This document shows positions 11,557-23,129 of a DNA stretch of 64,000 nt, piece by piece. Source of the stretch: Raphanus sativus (Eukaryota; Streptophyta; Magnoliopsida; Brassicales; Brassicaceae). The DNA lies in the NCBI RefSeq assembly GCF_000801105.2, contig NC_079511.1:10718784-10782783 (forward strand). Reading direction: 5' to 3'. The notes beneath the pieces were generated by a model. The model was given only the letters and a program-made list of their open reading frames with translations, was not told where the DNA came from and did not search any database. The position numbers and the translations under genes were made by a program. Position 1 is the stretch's first letter. Each line of letters starts with the position of its first letter.

Positions 11557-14500
11557 GGTTTGAACTTTGAAGTTGGTCAAAGGCTCGAAGCTGATCATTT
11601 TCCAAGCAAAGAGAGTTAACTTTTTCTTCTTTCTTTTGCATTAAAGAAAATTAATTATTACTTTTTAAAAAATCTCTAATGTATTATATTGTCTTAAAAA
11701 AATCTGTATCAAGAATCTTAATTCAACATTACTAGAATCAGAGACATCGAAGAAATGTCCATAAAGAGCTCGAGATATGACCATCATAATCAACTTCACG
11801 CTACAAAAATAATTTTAAAAAATTTAATTATGCATGAGGCCGTATTGCTATTTTTAACAAAAAGCAAGAAGAAACAACACTGTCAAATTTGAGAGATCAT
11901 GTAATTTCATCGATTTGTACAAAATTTAATGTAAATTTCTCAGTACACTAGAAACTAATCAATAACACATTTTTAACAATGACTAACGCATTTTATCAGT
12001 TTATGGCTTGTATATAAGAAACAATAATGTCAAATTTGAGAGATCAGAAAAAAAGAAAGAAAATTGAGAGATCATGTAAATTCATCGATCTCTACAAGAA
12101 AATTTCATGCATAATTTCTTAGTACACTGGAAACTATTCTTGGTAAAAATAGAAGTAACGAAATAAAAGAACTAACGAAATAGAATTATGAAAAAAGTTT
12201 TTTTTTTGTTTTTTGTTTTTGTTAAGAGTGTGAAAAAGTTCGAAGCAAGGAACCAGGAAAAATCAACATGATGAGTACAGGCTTTACCTTTGTAGAACTA
12301 GCACATGAATGGTTTTTGAGTTGAACGGACCTCTTTATATATAGAGATTTGATGGTTTTTGTTATATACTTATATTACGTGGCAATGATTTTTATAATCT
12401 ACAAAATCTATAAAATTTAGTTGATATCAATTAAGAAATAGAAAAAAATGTGAAAACTTTTGATTTCATAAAATCTCAAAATATGATTAACTTAGATATT
12501 CAGTATCTATAAGATTTCAGCATGAACCGGATATATAAATGTTTAGTAAATTTACTTTACAAAATTATTTAAACTTAACCAATATTTTTTAAGAAATATA
12601 TGTAGAAGAATTTTTTTGTTAGATATTGTAAAGGTAATATATAGTCATTTATAGATAAAGTTTTATTTTAATGTTATATATATATAATAATAATTGATTT
12701 CTTAAAATTCATTGGAGTTTCCAGATTCCTTCAATACCTAAAACTAATATATCACTAAAAGATAACAAAATAAGGGCAAATCTCTTAAATAGTTTCCACA
12801 GATCAATGTAAAATGATAATTATACCTTCAATTATAATTTACTTAATTATTTATTAAATATATAAAAATAAATATTAAAAATCTGTAACAATAAATATTA
12901 AAAATCAAATCTTTTCTAATTTATTTTCAAACTTTTTTCCATTTTTCAGAAATGTTATTCTAAAAGGTTTAAGTAGACTTTCATAAATATGTATGATATA
13001 TTCTTGAATTTTTAAAATAAATTCCCCAAATTTAGGAATGCATTCATAAATATGTACGTAAGGTTAGATTATTTTGAATGTAACTTGTATGCATATTTTG
13101 GAACGTCTTCCTAAATATATATGATATCTTTTTGAATTTGACTTATATGCATATTTAAATATGTATAACATCTTAATAAAATTTAGATATCAAATTTAGG
13201 AAAATCTTTCTAAAATTTTAGGAAGATGTTATACATATTCAAAAATATTTAAATATATGTATAATTCAAATTCAAGAAGGTGTTCATAAATATATTTATG
13301 AAAATATTCTTAAATATGAATTTAAGAATGTATTTTAAAAATACATTTATGATTTTTTAAAAAAATATATATGAAGATATTGTACATATTTATCAATATT
13401 TTCAAAATATATTAAACTTATTGAGATATATTCCTAAATATGCATATACTCAAATTTATGAAGATATAACAATATTTCCTAATTTTAAAAATATATTATA
13501 TTTATTGAGTAATGTTTTACTAAATATGCATATAACTCAAATCCATGAAGATAATGTACACATTTTGGAAATTATTCATCATTTTTTTTAAAAAAGAATA
13601 TATCCTAAAAATATTTTGAAATGAATAGAAAAGGTTTTCAGAAAATTTGGGATTTGAATTTTTTTTTTTAAATTGATGACAAAAAAAATTGGTTTAAAAT
13701 TTTATTGTTTAATATAGCTTTGGAAAAGTGTATAATTGTTTTTTACCTCTTTGATAAAATTTATTTTGATCACTTTTAACTTTATGTGCTAGTTTGGGAA
13801 TGAAAATATGTTTTGATACTATTTGAAACCATTTCATAAAATAATTTATACCATGATATTGTAATTGGTCGGTATGCTTTGGTGTTGTTTTATAAACATT
13901 TACGATTCCAGATAAATGAACAATACTACTGAAAAATCTCCGCTATTATTATCACCTAATAAAATATGTATCTTTTGTTTGGTATGCGATATTTTCTGTC
14001 AACATTTTTTTAGATTAACACTAATAGACACAACTCGAATTAGAACTTATATAGTTATCAGTATTGAGTCCATGCTTTGGTGAAAGTACCATAAAAATAT
14101 ATAGTCTACCAAAAAAAATCATCAGAGGCTAACAAACGATGCGATAGAAAAGATAGGAAGACACGAAATCACCAGATTAATCCCACATTTGATTAAGAAA
14201 CAACACCGAGTATCCAAGTACCATATACAGAAATGAAATCTCTCATCTCTAGTCACATTTCTTGCAATCGCTCCAACAATAGCACTGCGCGAGATTCTAA
14301 CTGAATGGACAAAACATTCAAACATACGGATAACATATTGGCTCTTGTCTGGCAAGTTTCGGTATCTAGACTTTTCTCGGGGTTGAATTATCATCTCCAT
14401 GGATGTTATATTATTCAACATCAAACCCACCCATAGAAAAATATGAGTCACGTTGTCCCTTAAAAACCTGAAACACACATCTCAGTTCTGCAGTGACCTG

Positions 14501-16159
14501 TTAAAAATTCGGAACGGACATTCAAATCCAATTCTCTCTCTTACTTATTTCTTCTTTTTTTTAAGCTTGAGATGGTTAGCTTGGTTGTTGTCTGCAATAA
14601 AGACCATCCTAGTAGTTTGTGTTCTAATTAGAATGTCAAAATGAGTTATAATTCATCACGTGGTTTAGTTTAGTCGGATTTTTATGAACAAATTATATTT
14701 TTAGATTCATTTAATAAATGATTTTAATGATCGAGTTTAATTTAGATCACGAATTATATAAAAAGTATTTAGGGAATATGAGTTAACTCATGAGTTCTGT
14801 CGTTTATATATATATATATAGAACAACTTCCAATTTTCTTATGGAAAATGATAGTTTCTATATTAATCTATCTATCCTTTATAATTAAAATATAAAACAA
14901 AAAGCTTTAGATATTTATATATATATATGTATATATATCACTAATTATATCATACATATCTTTAAAATTAAAATGAAAAACAAAATTTGATTGATTTTTA
15001 GGTGTTGGCTTTATTTAATATTTAATATTAATATTTTGGATTTAAATTTCAAATTATATTATGGAAATTGTTTTGATTTTTTTAATTTTATGATCATTTT
15101 ATTTTTAATTATATTAGATCTTGAGTTAGCTCATTTGACTCATGTTCTAGATTATCTGAATTCAAGTTTGCGTATTAAAATTCATATGATAAATGAGTTA
15201 AACTGATCTAGTTCATGAAAAACCCAAGTTTTAGTTCATTTCTAATTAGGTTCTGAATGGTAAACAGCGGTTGGAGCGGTGCAGGACAAGCGTTTTGGAT
15301 ACTGCGGTACAGTTTAACTGCAGTTTATACAAAAGAAACGCATAATGCAGAACAAATGCGGTTCGTCTAAAATAAGCGGTTCAATACAGATCTCGAATGG
15401 TGATATATAATGAATAGTAACTGCGGAATACATATAATATGAGATATATTTATATTTTACAAAATACAAAATCAGTGATACTAATATAGATTTTGAAAAT
15501 ATATTTTCGCTTTAAACATTATTTCATATATCTGAATTATGAAAGTTAATTTGCTATTACTGAGATTTATAGACAATTATTAGATTCATTATTTTCTAAA
15601 AATAAATAAATACTAAAATATTATTTAATATAGTTTCAAAAGAATTTTTTAACCTCTTTAATGAAACCTATTTCAGTCATTTTTTCATTGTGAGCTATTT
15701 TGACGAAAGATTATATTTATGATCTTTTGAGGAAATTTCTCATTATAGTATTAATTATATTTCAAAAATAAAATTTATAACTTATTTTTCAAATAAAAAT
15801 ATTTTCCTCTAATTAATTTACTAATAAAATATTACACATTTAGTGTTAGTTTCTCTAATATTCAAACCAAACCAATTTATATTAATTTTAGGTATTTTGA
15901 CATATATTATTAAAATTCATATGTAATATATTATTTTATTTATAAATTTTGAGAAATTTAAATTATATAATAAATTTTAAAATAATTTAAATGAGTTATC
16001 CGAACTAAACCGAATCCAAATCTAAATTTAAAATAACTGAATGTGACTGAAATTTTTGAGCCCAAAAATCGTCCCGAATAGAACCTGAATGGATACCTGA
16101 ACACCCACTTCTATCCAAAGTCTTGGGTTAGTTAACACATAGATATAATATATATATAT
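11557..16159. other. Long AT-rich intergenic region with decayed repeats
   Basis: No supported gene. From about 12,960 to 13,620 the sequence is a very AT-rich field of diverged repeated words (aaatatgtat, atattcttgaattt and the like). TA microsatellites lie near 14,808 and 14,918. At 15,252-15,400 there is a run of agcggt / gcggttcg words resembling the ends of hAT-type MITEs. Related gcggttcg words recur at about 16,690-16,750, so the stretch may be a decayed element pair. Confidence 0.4.
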
Positions 16160-16455
16160 ATTCCATTTTTTTTCTTGAGCAACCATAAAATTCATATTTG
16201 AAGGTGGGTTTAAGCCCATGAAGAGTTCATGTTACATAGAGCAGATTTTGCTACAGCATCTGCAGGTCCATTGTAGATTCTTGAAACAAAAGAAAAGAGA
16301 CAAAAGCTTAAAGAAGAAGATAGGGTTACGACGTCCGAGAAAATTTCATGGAAATTCTTCGGTTTTGATGTCGAAACAATTGTTTTAATAAGCCCAAGAG
16401 AATCTGATCGAAGCCAGATAATATATATTTCATTCAATACAACCTTTTTGATCAC
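16160..16455 (-). mobile_element. LINE (non-LTR retrotransposon) RNase H 3' remnant
   Basis: The minus-strand ORF at 16455-16210 reads as the C-terminal part of the RNase H domain found at the end of plant LINE polyproteins: IWLRSDSLGLIKTI holds the conserved D of the core, and the end NGPADAVAKSAL matches the usual N/GADALAKSAL signature. It stops at MNSSWA and is followed by a short A-rich tract (plus-strand ttttttttc near 16,167) that may be the decayed poly-A end. The rest of the element (endonuclease, reverse transcriptase) is absent, as in a 5'-truncated insertion. Confidence 0.7.
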
Positions 16456-16903
16456 TTTCTTCTTTAGAATCTATTTTGTGAAAATAAACTTAATAGAATT
16501 ATTCTCAAGAATTTCTCTATTTCAACAAGTAAATAATATACATTTAAATTTTAGTTTATAGTAATTATATAGATAAAATATGGATTGTTAGTTTTTTTTT
16601 CTTTTTAATAACAATAAAATCATTTATCTGTGTTCTTAAGAAAATAAAGAAAATATCATTTAAGAGCCAAAGTACAACTAACCGCACTACATTTGTTTCT
16701 TTTCAATTCTACATGCGGTTCGTGTATAAATCTCTTCGCACTGCACTGTTTAGAAATTAATTATTATTTAATCTATAGAAATTAGTGGTAAAAAGATCGG
16801 CTGAGTGGTGACATCTTTTTCTTCCTGCCATGCGTTCTCTCTGTCCCGCATGTAACATTCACACCCTTACTCATACAACAGACCAATCTATTAAAGATCG
16901 GCT

Positions 16904-16921
16904 AAGATTAACCCATCTTCT
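16904..16921. repeat. Left 18-bp target-site duplication
   Basis: Eighteen-base direct repeat aagattaacccatcttct, identical to 17845-17862, flanking the retroposed element. Confidence 0.9.
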
Positions 16922-17844
16922 GAGGTGGATCGCTAAACTTTACTTCTCTCTCTAAAAATCTCTCTACATTCTCTCTTGATCTCTTATCATCAGAAGCCCG
17001 TTTCCGGCCGACGGTTCTGGCTCTCATAGCCTCCGTCGGTTGGGTCTCTGTTTTCTTCTCTCGATCTTAGCATGCATGTCCTTTTGTTTAATCTTTGAGC
17101 ATATTTAATTATATTTCTAGATCTAGATTAGTAGATCGTGGTTTCGAGTTTGAGGGTTGTCAGTGGTGATATTTCTGGAGGCGTTCTACGGCTTTGCTCT
17201 GTCTCTATTGACTGTTTTTGTCTCAACCTTTCGAGTCCTTTCGATTTGCATGTGTGATGATGCTAGCTTCTTGTGGTGGATTTACCAAGGGAGGATGGAT
17301 GTGCTTATCCTTGTTGTCGTTTGTGACGGGTCAATCCTTGGAGCGATGCCTTCTTCTTGTTTCGGTTATGCAGTCTCCGGTTCGTCTACAAGGATTTGGG
17401 GCTTCGGCTCTCTGCACCTAGCGAGGAGGTATGATTGTCAAAAGCTGAGTCTTCATCATCCTCAAGGTTTCCGTTTCTGCGTATTCTGATGGCTCGTCAG
17501 GTGGTCAGAGCATTATAATGAGAAGCAGAGTATCCCCTAATAATTTTGCTGCTAAAGGGTGTGCGCTTACTTCTTCTCTCCTCCTTAGGTGTATCCATTT
17601 ACTTGGGTGTTTTGTAAATTTGATCTAGTTTCTACAATTATGTTATGCTGTTAGCTTGTGTTTATTATGTTTTGGTTTAGGTTCCAGAGAATTTGTTCAA
17701 TTCTGCTGGCTATGGTATCCAGAGTATGTTCTTTCTACTGCTGGCTTAAGTCTCTAGGAGTTTCAATACTCGGTAGCTTAGTGTATTATCCTTGTATATC
17801 AGCTTGTTCTTCATCAATGAAATGTTTCAGTGTTTAAAAAAAAA
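16922..17844 (+). mobile_element. Retroposed non-autonomous element with poly-A tail
   Basis: A 923-bp insert bounded by a perfect 18-bp direct repeat and ending in an A-run of about 10-12 bases just before the right repeat. These are the hallmarks of LINE-machinery (target-primed) retroposition. The interior starts with a pyrimidine-rich leader (ctctctct runs) and ends with a UTR-like stretch that includes gtttcagtgttt before the tail. The longest ORF (17157-17489, 110 aa) has no domain I recognise, and no reverse transcriptase or tRNA-like head is visible. It may be a LINE derivative that kept 5' and 3' UTRs and lost its coding centre, or a processed copy of a cellular transcript. The intact duplication suggests a fairly young insertion. 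Confidence 0.85.
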
Positions 17845-17862
17845 AAGATTAACCCATCTTCT
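17845..17862. repeat. Right 18-bp target-site duplication
   Basis: Identical to 16904-16921. Its first two A bases merge with the poly-A tail, so the exact edge could shift by one or two bases. Confidence 0.9.
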
Positions 17863-17989
17863 ATTCCGCTAGCCAGCAAAACTGAATTTGAGGGCTTTTT
17901 GGCGCGAAACCCAACTAATTTCTCAAAAAGACAACCGCGGACTATTCCGGTGCTAGTTTCATCTTCGACGAACAAAAATAACTTCGTTT

Positions 17990-18066
17990 TAGTAGAATTT
18001 GAACCTAGGACCGACAGATTTACACTTTATTCTAAGTTTTTTTACCACCAGACTACCATCGATTGG
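17990..18066 (-). mobile_element. tRNA-like SINE remnant
   Basis: On the minus strand the sequence runs gtagtctggtggt (box A-like) and, about 45 bases later, cctaggttcaaatt (box B-like). This is the layout of the RNA polymerase III promoter in tRNA-derived SINEs. The body and tail are not clear. Confidence 0.45.
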
Positions 18067-18110
18067 TCTTAATTTTTTTTTTGAAAAAAAAAAAGATTGG
18101 TCTTAATTTT
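18061..18110. repeat. 16-bp direct repeat bracketing an A-rich micro-insert
   Basis: gattggtcttaatttt occurs at 18061-18076 and again at 18095-18110. Between them lie only six T, one G and eleven A. It could be a slipped duplication or a minimal poly-A-bearing retroposition. Confidence 0.7.
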
Positions 18111-18517
18111 CTTATTATCTGTATTTATCATTTTGCTTTGAATCCAATCTTCTTATTATGATCATTAATGATTGTGATCAATTAATGATCCAATGATGAA
18201 CACATCATATATTTTATTGATTGGCCAGACCGTCAGAATTATAAAGAAAATACAACAATTGAAAAAAAAAGTTGAGAATGTAATACGTATATACATATAA
18301 ATCCTAATTTTAGTTGAGTGCCAGCATTTCTAATATCCAATCATCTACCAAAAATATCTAAGGTGTAGAAGTATGAATTTAGCCGATGTAGATGTAGATT
18401 TATTTGTGTATAAATAAATTTTTGAAAACTCATTCAAAATGATAGATATCGAAGAAATAATTTTTATGGGTTTAAATTAAAATGTGGTGTAAAAATAGGC
18501 TAGAGAAAACATATGCG
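18111..18517. other. Intergenic, no gene seen
   Basis: About 400 bp of AT-rich DNA between the SINE-like remnant and the LTR retrotransposon, with no coding or RNA signal visible. Confidence 0.5.
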
Positions 18518-18522
18518 TTTAT

Positions 18523-20215
18523 TGATATCTCTTGATTTTATTAAGTTTTAGATTCATATTTTAGTCCATTTTAATCATTTTAGGATGCATTAAGATGTAT
18601 ATATTGCATTTGCATACATATTTGCATGTCACAGGGTCTAAAGTGCACAATTGGAAGTTTTGGGGCTAAATTGAGGACGTTTCTGCAAGTTCAATAGTTT
18701 TAGGGCCGATGTGTAAATAACCAGAAGTTGAAGGGCCAGATGCGCAAATATACTAGAATCCACCATTGGGGATCTGTCAAGCTTCTCGATCTGAAGCTTA
18801 GCCACGACGGAGATAACGACCGGAGTTGCAGAGGGCGAGTCCGGTGCTTCTGGCCAGAACACGATCTCAACCACCACCGTGAGACAGATGACGAGCTCTG
18901 GCCACGAAGGAAACGCGACGGAGAAGCTTCAATTCATGGTGGCTCCGTTTTCAACCACGAAGAAGAAGACTGTGACATTGACGGTGGCTGAGAAGCTTGG
19001 CCGCAAGCGTCACGGTGAGCACGAGGAGGATAGAGAACGACGAACCATGGTTTGCAACCTCGAGTTAGAGCGGGTTCGGAGTGGTTTGTTGCAGCGGGGA
19101 TGAGACGTCGCTGTGAAACCAACGAGCTCCAGAGCGGCTTAGTGAAACGGGATGCATAACCCGCTCGGGAAATTCTACGTCAAAGATCACGAGTCTTGCA
19201 GCGGTGAAGTGGAGCGACATGCCAAGGCCGCTGGGAGAAGAAGAGACCAGATTTCAATTGGTTAACCGGTTTATTCCGGTTTAATCCATTTGACTCCGGT
19301 TTAATTCAACTGAACCAGCTCGATTTTCATTCTTCTATAAATAGATTTAGACCTAAAAACCCTAAGGTATCTCATTTTCACTCTAGACTTTGCCTCATTT
19401 TGTAAAAGCTTGAACATTTTAATCATTTTAAGGATTTTCTTCATCTTATATCTTGTTTCTCTTAATCATTAACATGATTAACCTTGAATCTCATATGGAT
19501 TTAAGGTTTCTCATGAAGATTAGAGAGTAGACTCTTTTTGAATCCATGGGTTAGGTAGATCTAGGATGATTAGTGAAGAGTTAAGGTGTTTATTGTTGAA
19601 TCTACTAGTTTTTATGCTTGCTAAGTGTTCTTAATGCTAGATTAGACTTGATCAATCTCATCTAGATCTTAAGCTATTTTAAGCCCGGAAGGTGTTTGTT
19701 AAAATGCTTGAATGAACTTAGTATAGCTTTTTGTTCACCTTGCCAAAGGAATTTGTTGTTAAGGGAGCTTAGATGGTTAATAGACTTGTGATTTATGCAT
19801 GCTTTCTTGTTTTAGGCCAACGGGAGTTGATGTTCTAAGCATGTTTAGCATAGGGATTATTGTCACGGGAGTGGATTAATCTATTTGAGTGTGTTCTAGG
19901 CCTATAAAGACTTGTGGTTTCTTAAAGTTGACACCTTTACTTGGAAATTGCTTTGGATCAATTACCTTAAACCCATGGATTCTACCTTATCATTTGGTTG
20001 AAAGTTTAGTTCTTGCACTTCTTTCTAGTGTGGATTTGAGATCACCTTTGTTTATATTTCTAGGATCTTAGCTTTGTTACCATCATCAATCTTCTCGTTT
20101 GCTTAGATTAAGAGAGTTTGTGTATTCTTGGTGCTATAGATCACTAGTTCTCTGTGGTTCGACAACCTTTCTATACTAGCATTTGACTTGGGAGCCTTGA
20201 AAACTTCCAATATCA
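18523..20215 (+). repeat. 5' LTR (1,693 bp)
   Basis: Direct repeat partner of 23130-24822. A TATA-like tctataaata occurs near 19,335 and probably marks the U3/R promoter. The GC-rich segment at 18,760-19,250 contains short ORFs that also recur in the other LTR; they look fortuitous. Confidence 0.95.
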
Positions 20216-20218
20216 AAT

Positions 20219-20236
20219 TGGCGCCGTTGCCGGGGA
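20219..20236 (+). promoter_or_regulatory. Primer binding site, tRNA-Asp
   Basis: tggcgccgttgccgggga follows the 5' LTR after three bases. As I recall the plant tRNA-Asp(GTC) sequence, it is complementary to the last 18 nt (ending CCA). Confidence 0.88.
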
Positions 20237-20349
20237 ACTAGTAGATTTATCATTAGGATTTCAATCTTTCTTGAGACTAAGCTTTATATTCTTGCTTTGT
20301 TTTGCTTTTGTATAGTTACTAACCTTTTCTTCTAGCTTTTGTTCTTGCA

Positions 20350-21279
20350 GTGATGGCTTTAAGCTACCATGAGAAGCCACAAGAAGAGGAAGACACATTT
20401 GAATATCACATTCAAGATGACTTTGATGCAAGTATACTCACACCAGCACAACTTGTGATGTTATATGAGCTTCAGAAGGAGTACCCGGGGTCGGCAAAGA
20501 CATCCCTAGCACGAAGGATCCGGTTGGAGCTTATTAAGGATCGAGCAGAGCTTGAAGGAAGGGAAGTTACAAAGTATGAGTTTAATGTTGCCTATGACCT
20601 TAAAGAGGTAATGGATTGGGCTCCACCACTCCAGCTGGAAGGTATAGAAATTTCCATTTTAGAACTTCAATTTGAGAAAATATGCTTGCCTTGTGGTGAA
20701 AACATTGCCCATGATCATGATTCTCTTGTGCTCATCAATGAATGTCTTGATCTGATATATGAAACTAGGAAACTAGATGAGTTGAGAATAGAAAAGCTTG
20801 CTAGAGATCATATTGAAGTTTGTTTTGACAAGAGCTATCTATGTGCTTCATTTGATCTCGAATCTGAGTTTTTGATTCTTAATGAACCTAGACCTCTTCT
20901 TGCTCTTGCTGATATAGGGGATGAACTTGATGTGGATAAGCTCTTGCTTGAGATAGAAAACCCCCTTGTCAAAAATAATCATGAGAATGTGAACATTGTG
21001 TTTTATTCAGTTGATGGAGATAGAGTTGACTACTTTGTTAAAACCTCCTTTGAACATGTAGTTGACTTTGTCTTTCCACCAAATGCATTTGATTCTCATG
21101 ACCATTTGAACCTCAAAGAGCATCTCATGATTCATGATACATCTTTAGTGAAGCTCTTTGATGAAAAATCTGTCTATTTTCTATGGACAGTAGTGTGCTC
21201 CTTTGCGCATTTGGTTTCTTGTTCTTGTAGGAGAAGGACCAAAGGTGCATTGGCTCAGCCTTTTGATACCTATGATTAG
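20350..21279 (+). CDS. Retrotransposon ORF of unknown family, 309 aa
   Basis: The only long ORF inside the LTR element, starting about 135 bp after the 5' LTR. The protein is strongly acidic and hydrophilic. It has an N-terminal segment (ILTPAQLVMLYELQKEYPGS) and a basic region SLARRIRLELIKDRAELEGREV, followed by Asp/Glu-rich repeats such as ADIGDELDVDKLLLEIENP. Near the C-terminus there is a short hydrophobic, Cys-rich stretch (VVCSFAHLVSCSCRRR). I see no zinc knuckle, protease D-T/S-G, YxDD or integrase motif. Position suggests a gag-like or accessory role, but the family is not one I recognise. Its intact frame in a young element suggests it is, or recently was, under selection, or that it simply reflects the youth of the insertion. 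Confidence 0.6.
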   Translation: MMALSYHEKPQEEEDTFEYHIQDDFDASILTPAQLVMLYELQKEYPGSAKTSLARRIRLELIKDRAELEGREVTKYEFNVAYDLKEVMDWAPPLQLEGIEISILELQFEKICLPCGENIAHDHDSLVLINECLDLIYETRKLDELRIEKLARDHIEVCFDKSYLCASFDLESEFLILNEPRPLLALADIGDELDVDKLLLEIENPLVKNNHENVNIVFYSVDGDRVDYFVKTSFEHVVDFVFPPNAFDSHDHLNLKEHLMIHDTSLVKLFDEKSVYFLWTVVCSFAHLVSCSCRRRTKGALAQPFDTYD

Positions 21280-23120
21280 CAAGCACACAAAGTCAAGCTA
21301 GAGACTTAAAACAAGCTCACTTGGGAGGAAGTCCCATGTTTATCCATTGTATATATTTCTTTATCTTTCTTTCTTTTTAGGTTGTTTAATAAGTATGGTT
21401 GAGATTTTCAGGATGGGTCTATCTATAGATAAGAGAAGTCTTTATCTCCACTTCAGCCCATGTCTACCGGTGAAACAAACATGAGGCCAAGGGTCCTCTA
21501 CCACCCAATTCAGCCAATAACTCCAAGTATGTGCCACTCCAACTTTGTACATTTTTAGTTCTCATATTTATTTCTTTCTCTTAGATCTCTTCTTTGAGCT
21601 TACTATCACACAAGGGACTGTGTGAAGTAAGTTTGGGGGAGAGTCTACTATCTCACATTGTTTCCTGTTTTGTTTACTTGTCATGAGTCTCATGCATTGC
21701 ATTGTATATACTTATTTGCATTGAAAAAAAAAAAAAAAATTTGAAAATTTTCAAGCATTTAGATTCATATCATGTTTCATTTGCATCTTTAGGATTGAGT
21801 ATAGAAGCATATAGGTTGCATTCATGCATTGGGAGCCAACCTTGTAAAGAGCTCATGCTAAGCACTCAATTTGATACCCTTTGTAATCATGACAAGTAGC
21901 TTGAGCACTCTTTTGACAACTTGTAGACTTCGAGCCTTGAAACTCCTCTTGAAACTCATTGATTGTTGAAACTTCTCATCTTTAAAGCCAACTCCAATCT
22001 TATTTGACTTGAATGAACTTAATGCTTCTTGCTTATGGTCTTTTGTGTACTAAGTCATGGCTATACACACTTGAGTTGTCTCACCTATTTTGCCAATTTT
22101 TTTGACAAACTCAAGTGGTAGTCCATTCCCAAAAACCCTTCCCTCCTTTCATGCCATCATTGATTGTTGAGTGAGGTCTTTTTGGAAAGCTTTACATGTG
22201 CATAATGTTGAGAGTATTGGGATCGACAATGCTTGGTCTCCATTATTTGCTAGCTTTAAGACTCATGTTGTCTAGCTTCTAGGATGGGATGGGAGTGTTA
22301 TAAACTTTGATCTTGGGAGTATGAAAAGTGGTGAAAGAAAGGGTAGACTCTTATAGCTCAAAAGAGATTAAGTCACTAGGGATAAGTAAAAGAAAAAGTC
22401 TAGCTCAAGAATGTGAAAAGTCTTGGCCCCCAAATAAAAAAAAAAAAGAGAAAAAAAAAGAATAAAGAAAGGAGGCTAGCAAATGTTAGTATGAGCTAAT
22501 AAGTGTTTAAAAGTGTGAAATTCCCTAGTAGACATCAAAAGAAAGAAAGAGTTCTAAGTGATAAAGTGTTCTTTAGTGTTTTAGAAATCTTTGGGTGAGT
22601 GAAGAGAGTGGGGTTTGGCATTGGGAATAAAGGTGTAATTTGAATATTTGGGAAAAGGGTAGGACAATGGAGATTGAGCATTGTATGCATGAGTTGATCC
22701 TTTTCTTAGATATATTATGTGCAATGTCAAAGCTACTTTGTTTTGAGAGTAAACCACCTTGAAAGATCCTTTTAAATCTCTTGTTTCACTTTGCACTAAA
22801 GCCTTTCCTTACATAACCAAATGATTTGGACCATTTGACCATTTGCAAGAATTCACTTATGATTTTGCTTAATGAATGTGAGAGTTGGTTGATTGGTGTG
22901 TATGTGGATTCTTGATGATGATTGTAGAGATCAAAGGAGCTATAATAGGCCTTGAGAAGTTAGAGTTGGAAAATGCTTTTGCTCTTGCTATTTGGTATGA
23001 TTATATAAGGATATCATGTTGATGGCTAAGAAGAGTTTCTTTTGGTGATGAGCTCTCACTTTTATATCTCTCCTCCTTGAGTTTTTGAAAATTTACTTGA
23101 GGACAAGTAAAGAGCTAGTG
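21280..23120. other. Internal non-coding part of the LTR element
   Basis: About 1.8 kb between the ORF and the polypurine tract with no long ORF. A second polypurine-like tract (gtttgggggag) lies near 21,628. Long A-runs occur near 21,724 and 22,436. These look like structural RNA spacer, as in other LARDs. Confidence 0.6.
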
Positions 23121-23129
23121 TGGGGGAGT
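23121..23129 (+). promoter_or_regulatory. Polypurine tract
   Basis: tgggggagt abuts the 3' LTR start TGATAT, the expected place for plus-strand priming. Confidence 0.85.

Noticed and set aside
12960..13620. AT-rich repeated words as a satellite array
   Set aside because: No constant period could be found by eye; more likely decayed repeats and base composition.
14122..14478. Minus-strand 118-aa ORF
   Set aside because: No domain recognised; low-complexity surroundings; could be a chance ORF or a very old transposon piece.
18638..19122. GC-rich ORFs repeated in both LTRs (also 23245-23729)
   Set aside because: They lie wholly within LTR sequence in both orientations and have no domain; repetition follows from LTR duplication, not selection on protein.
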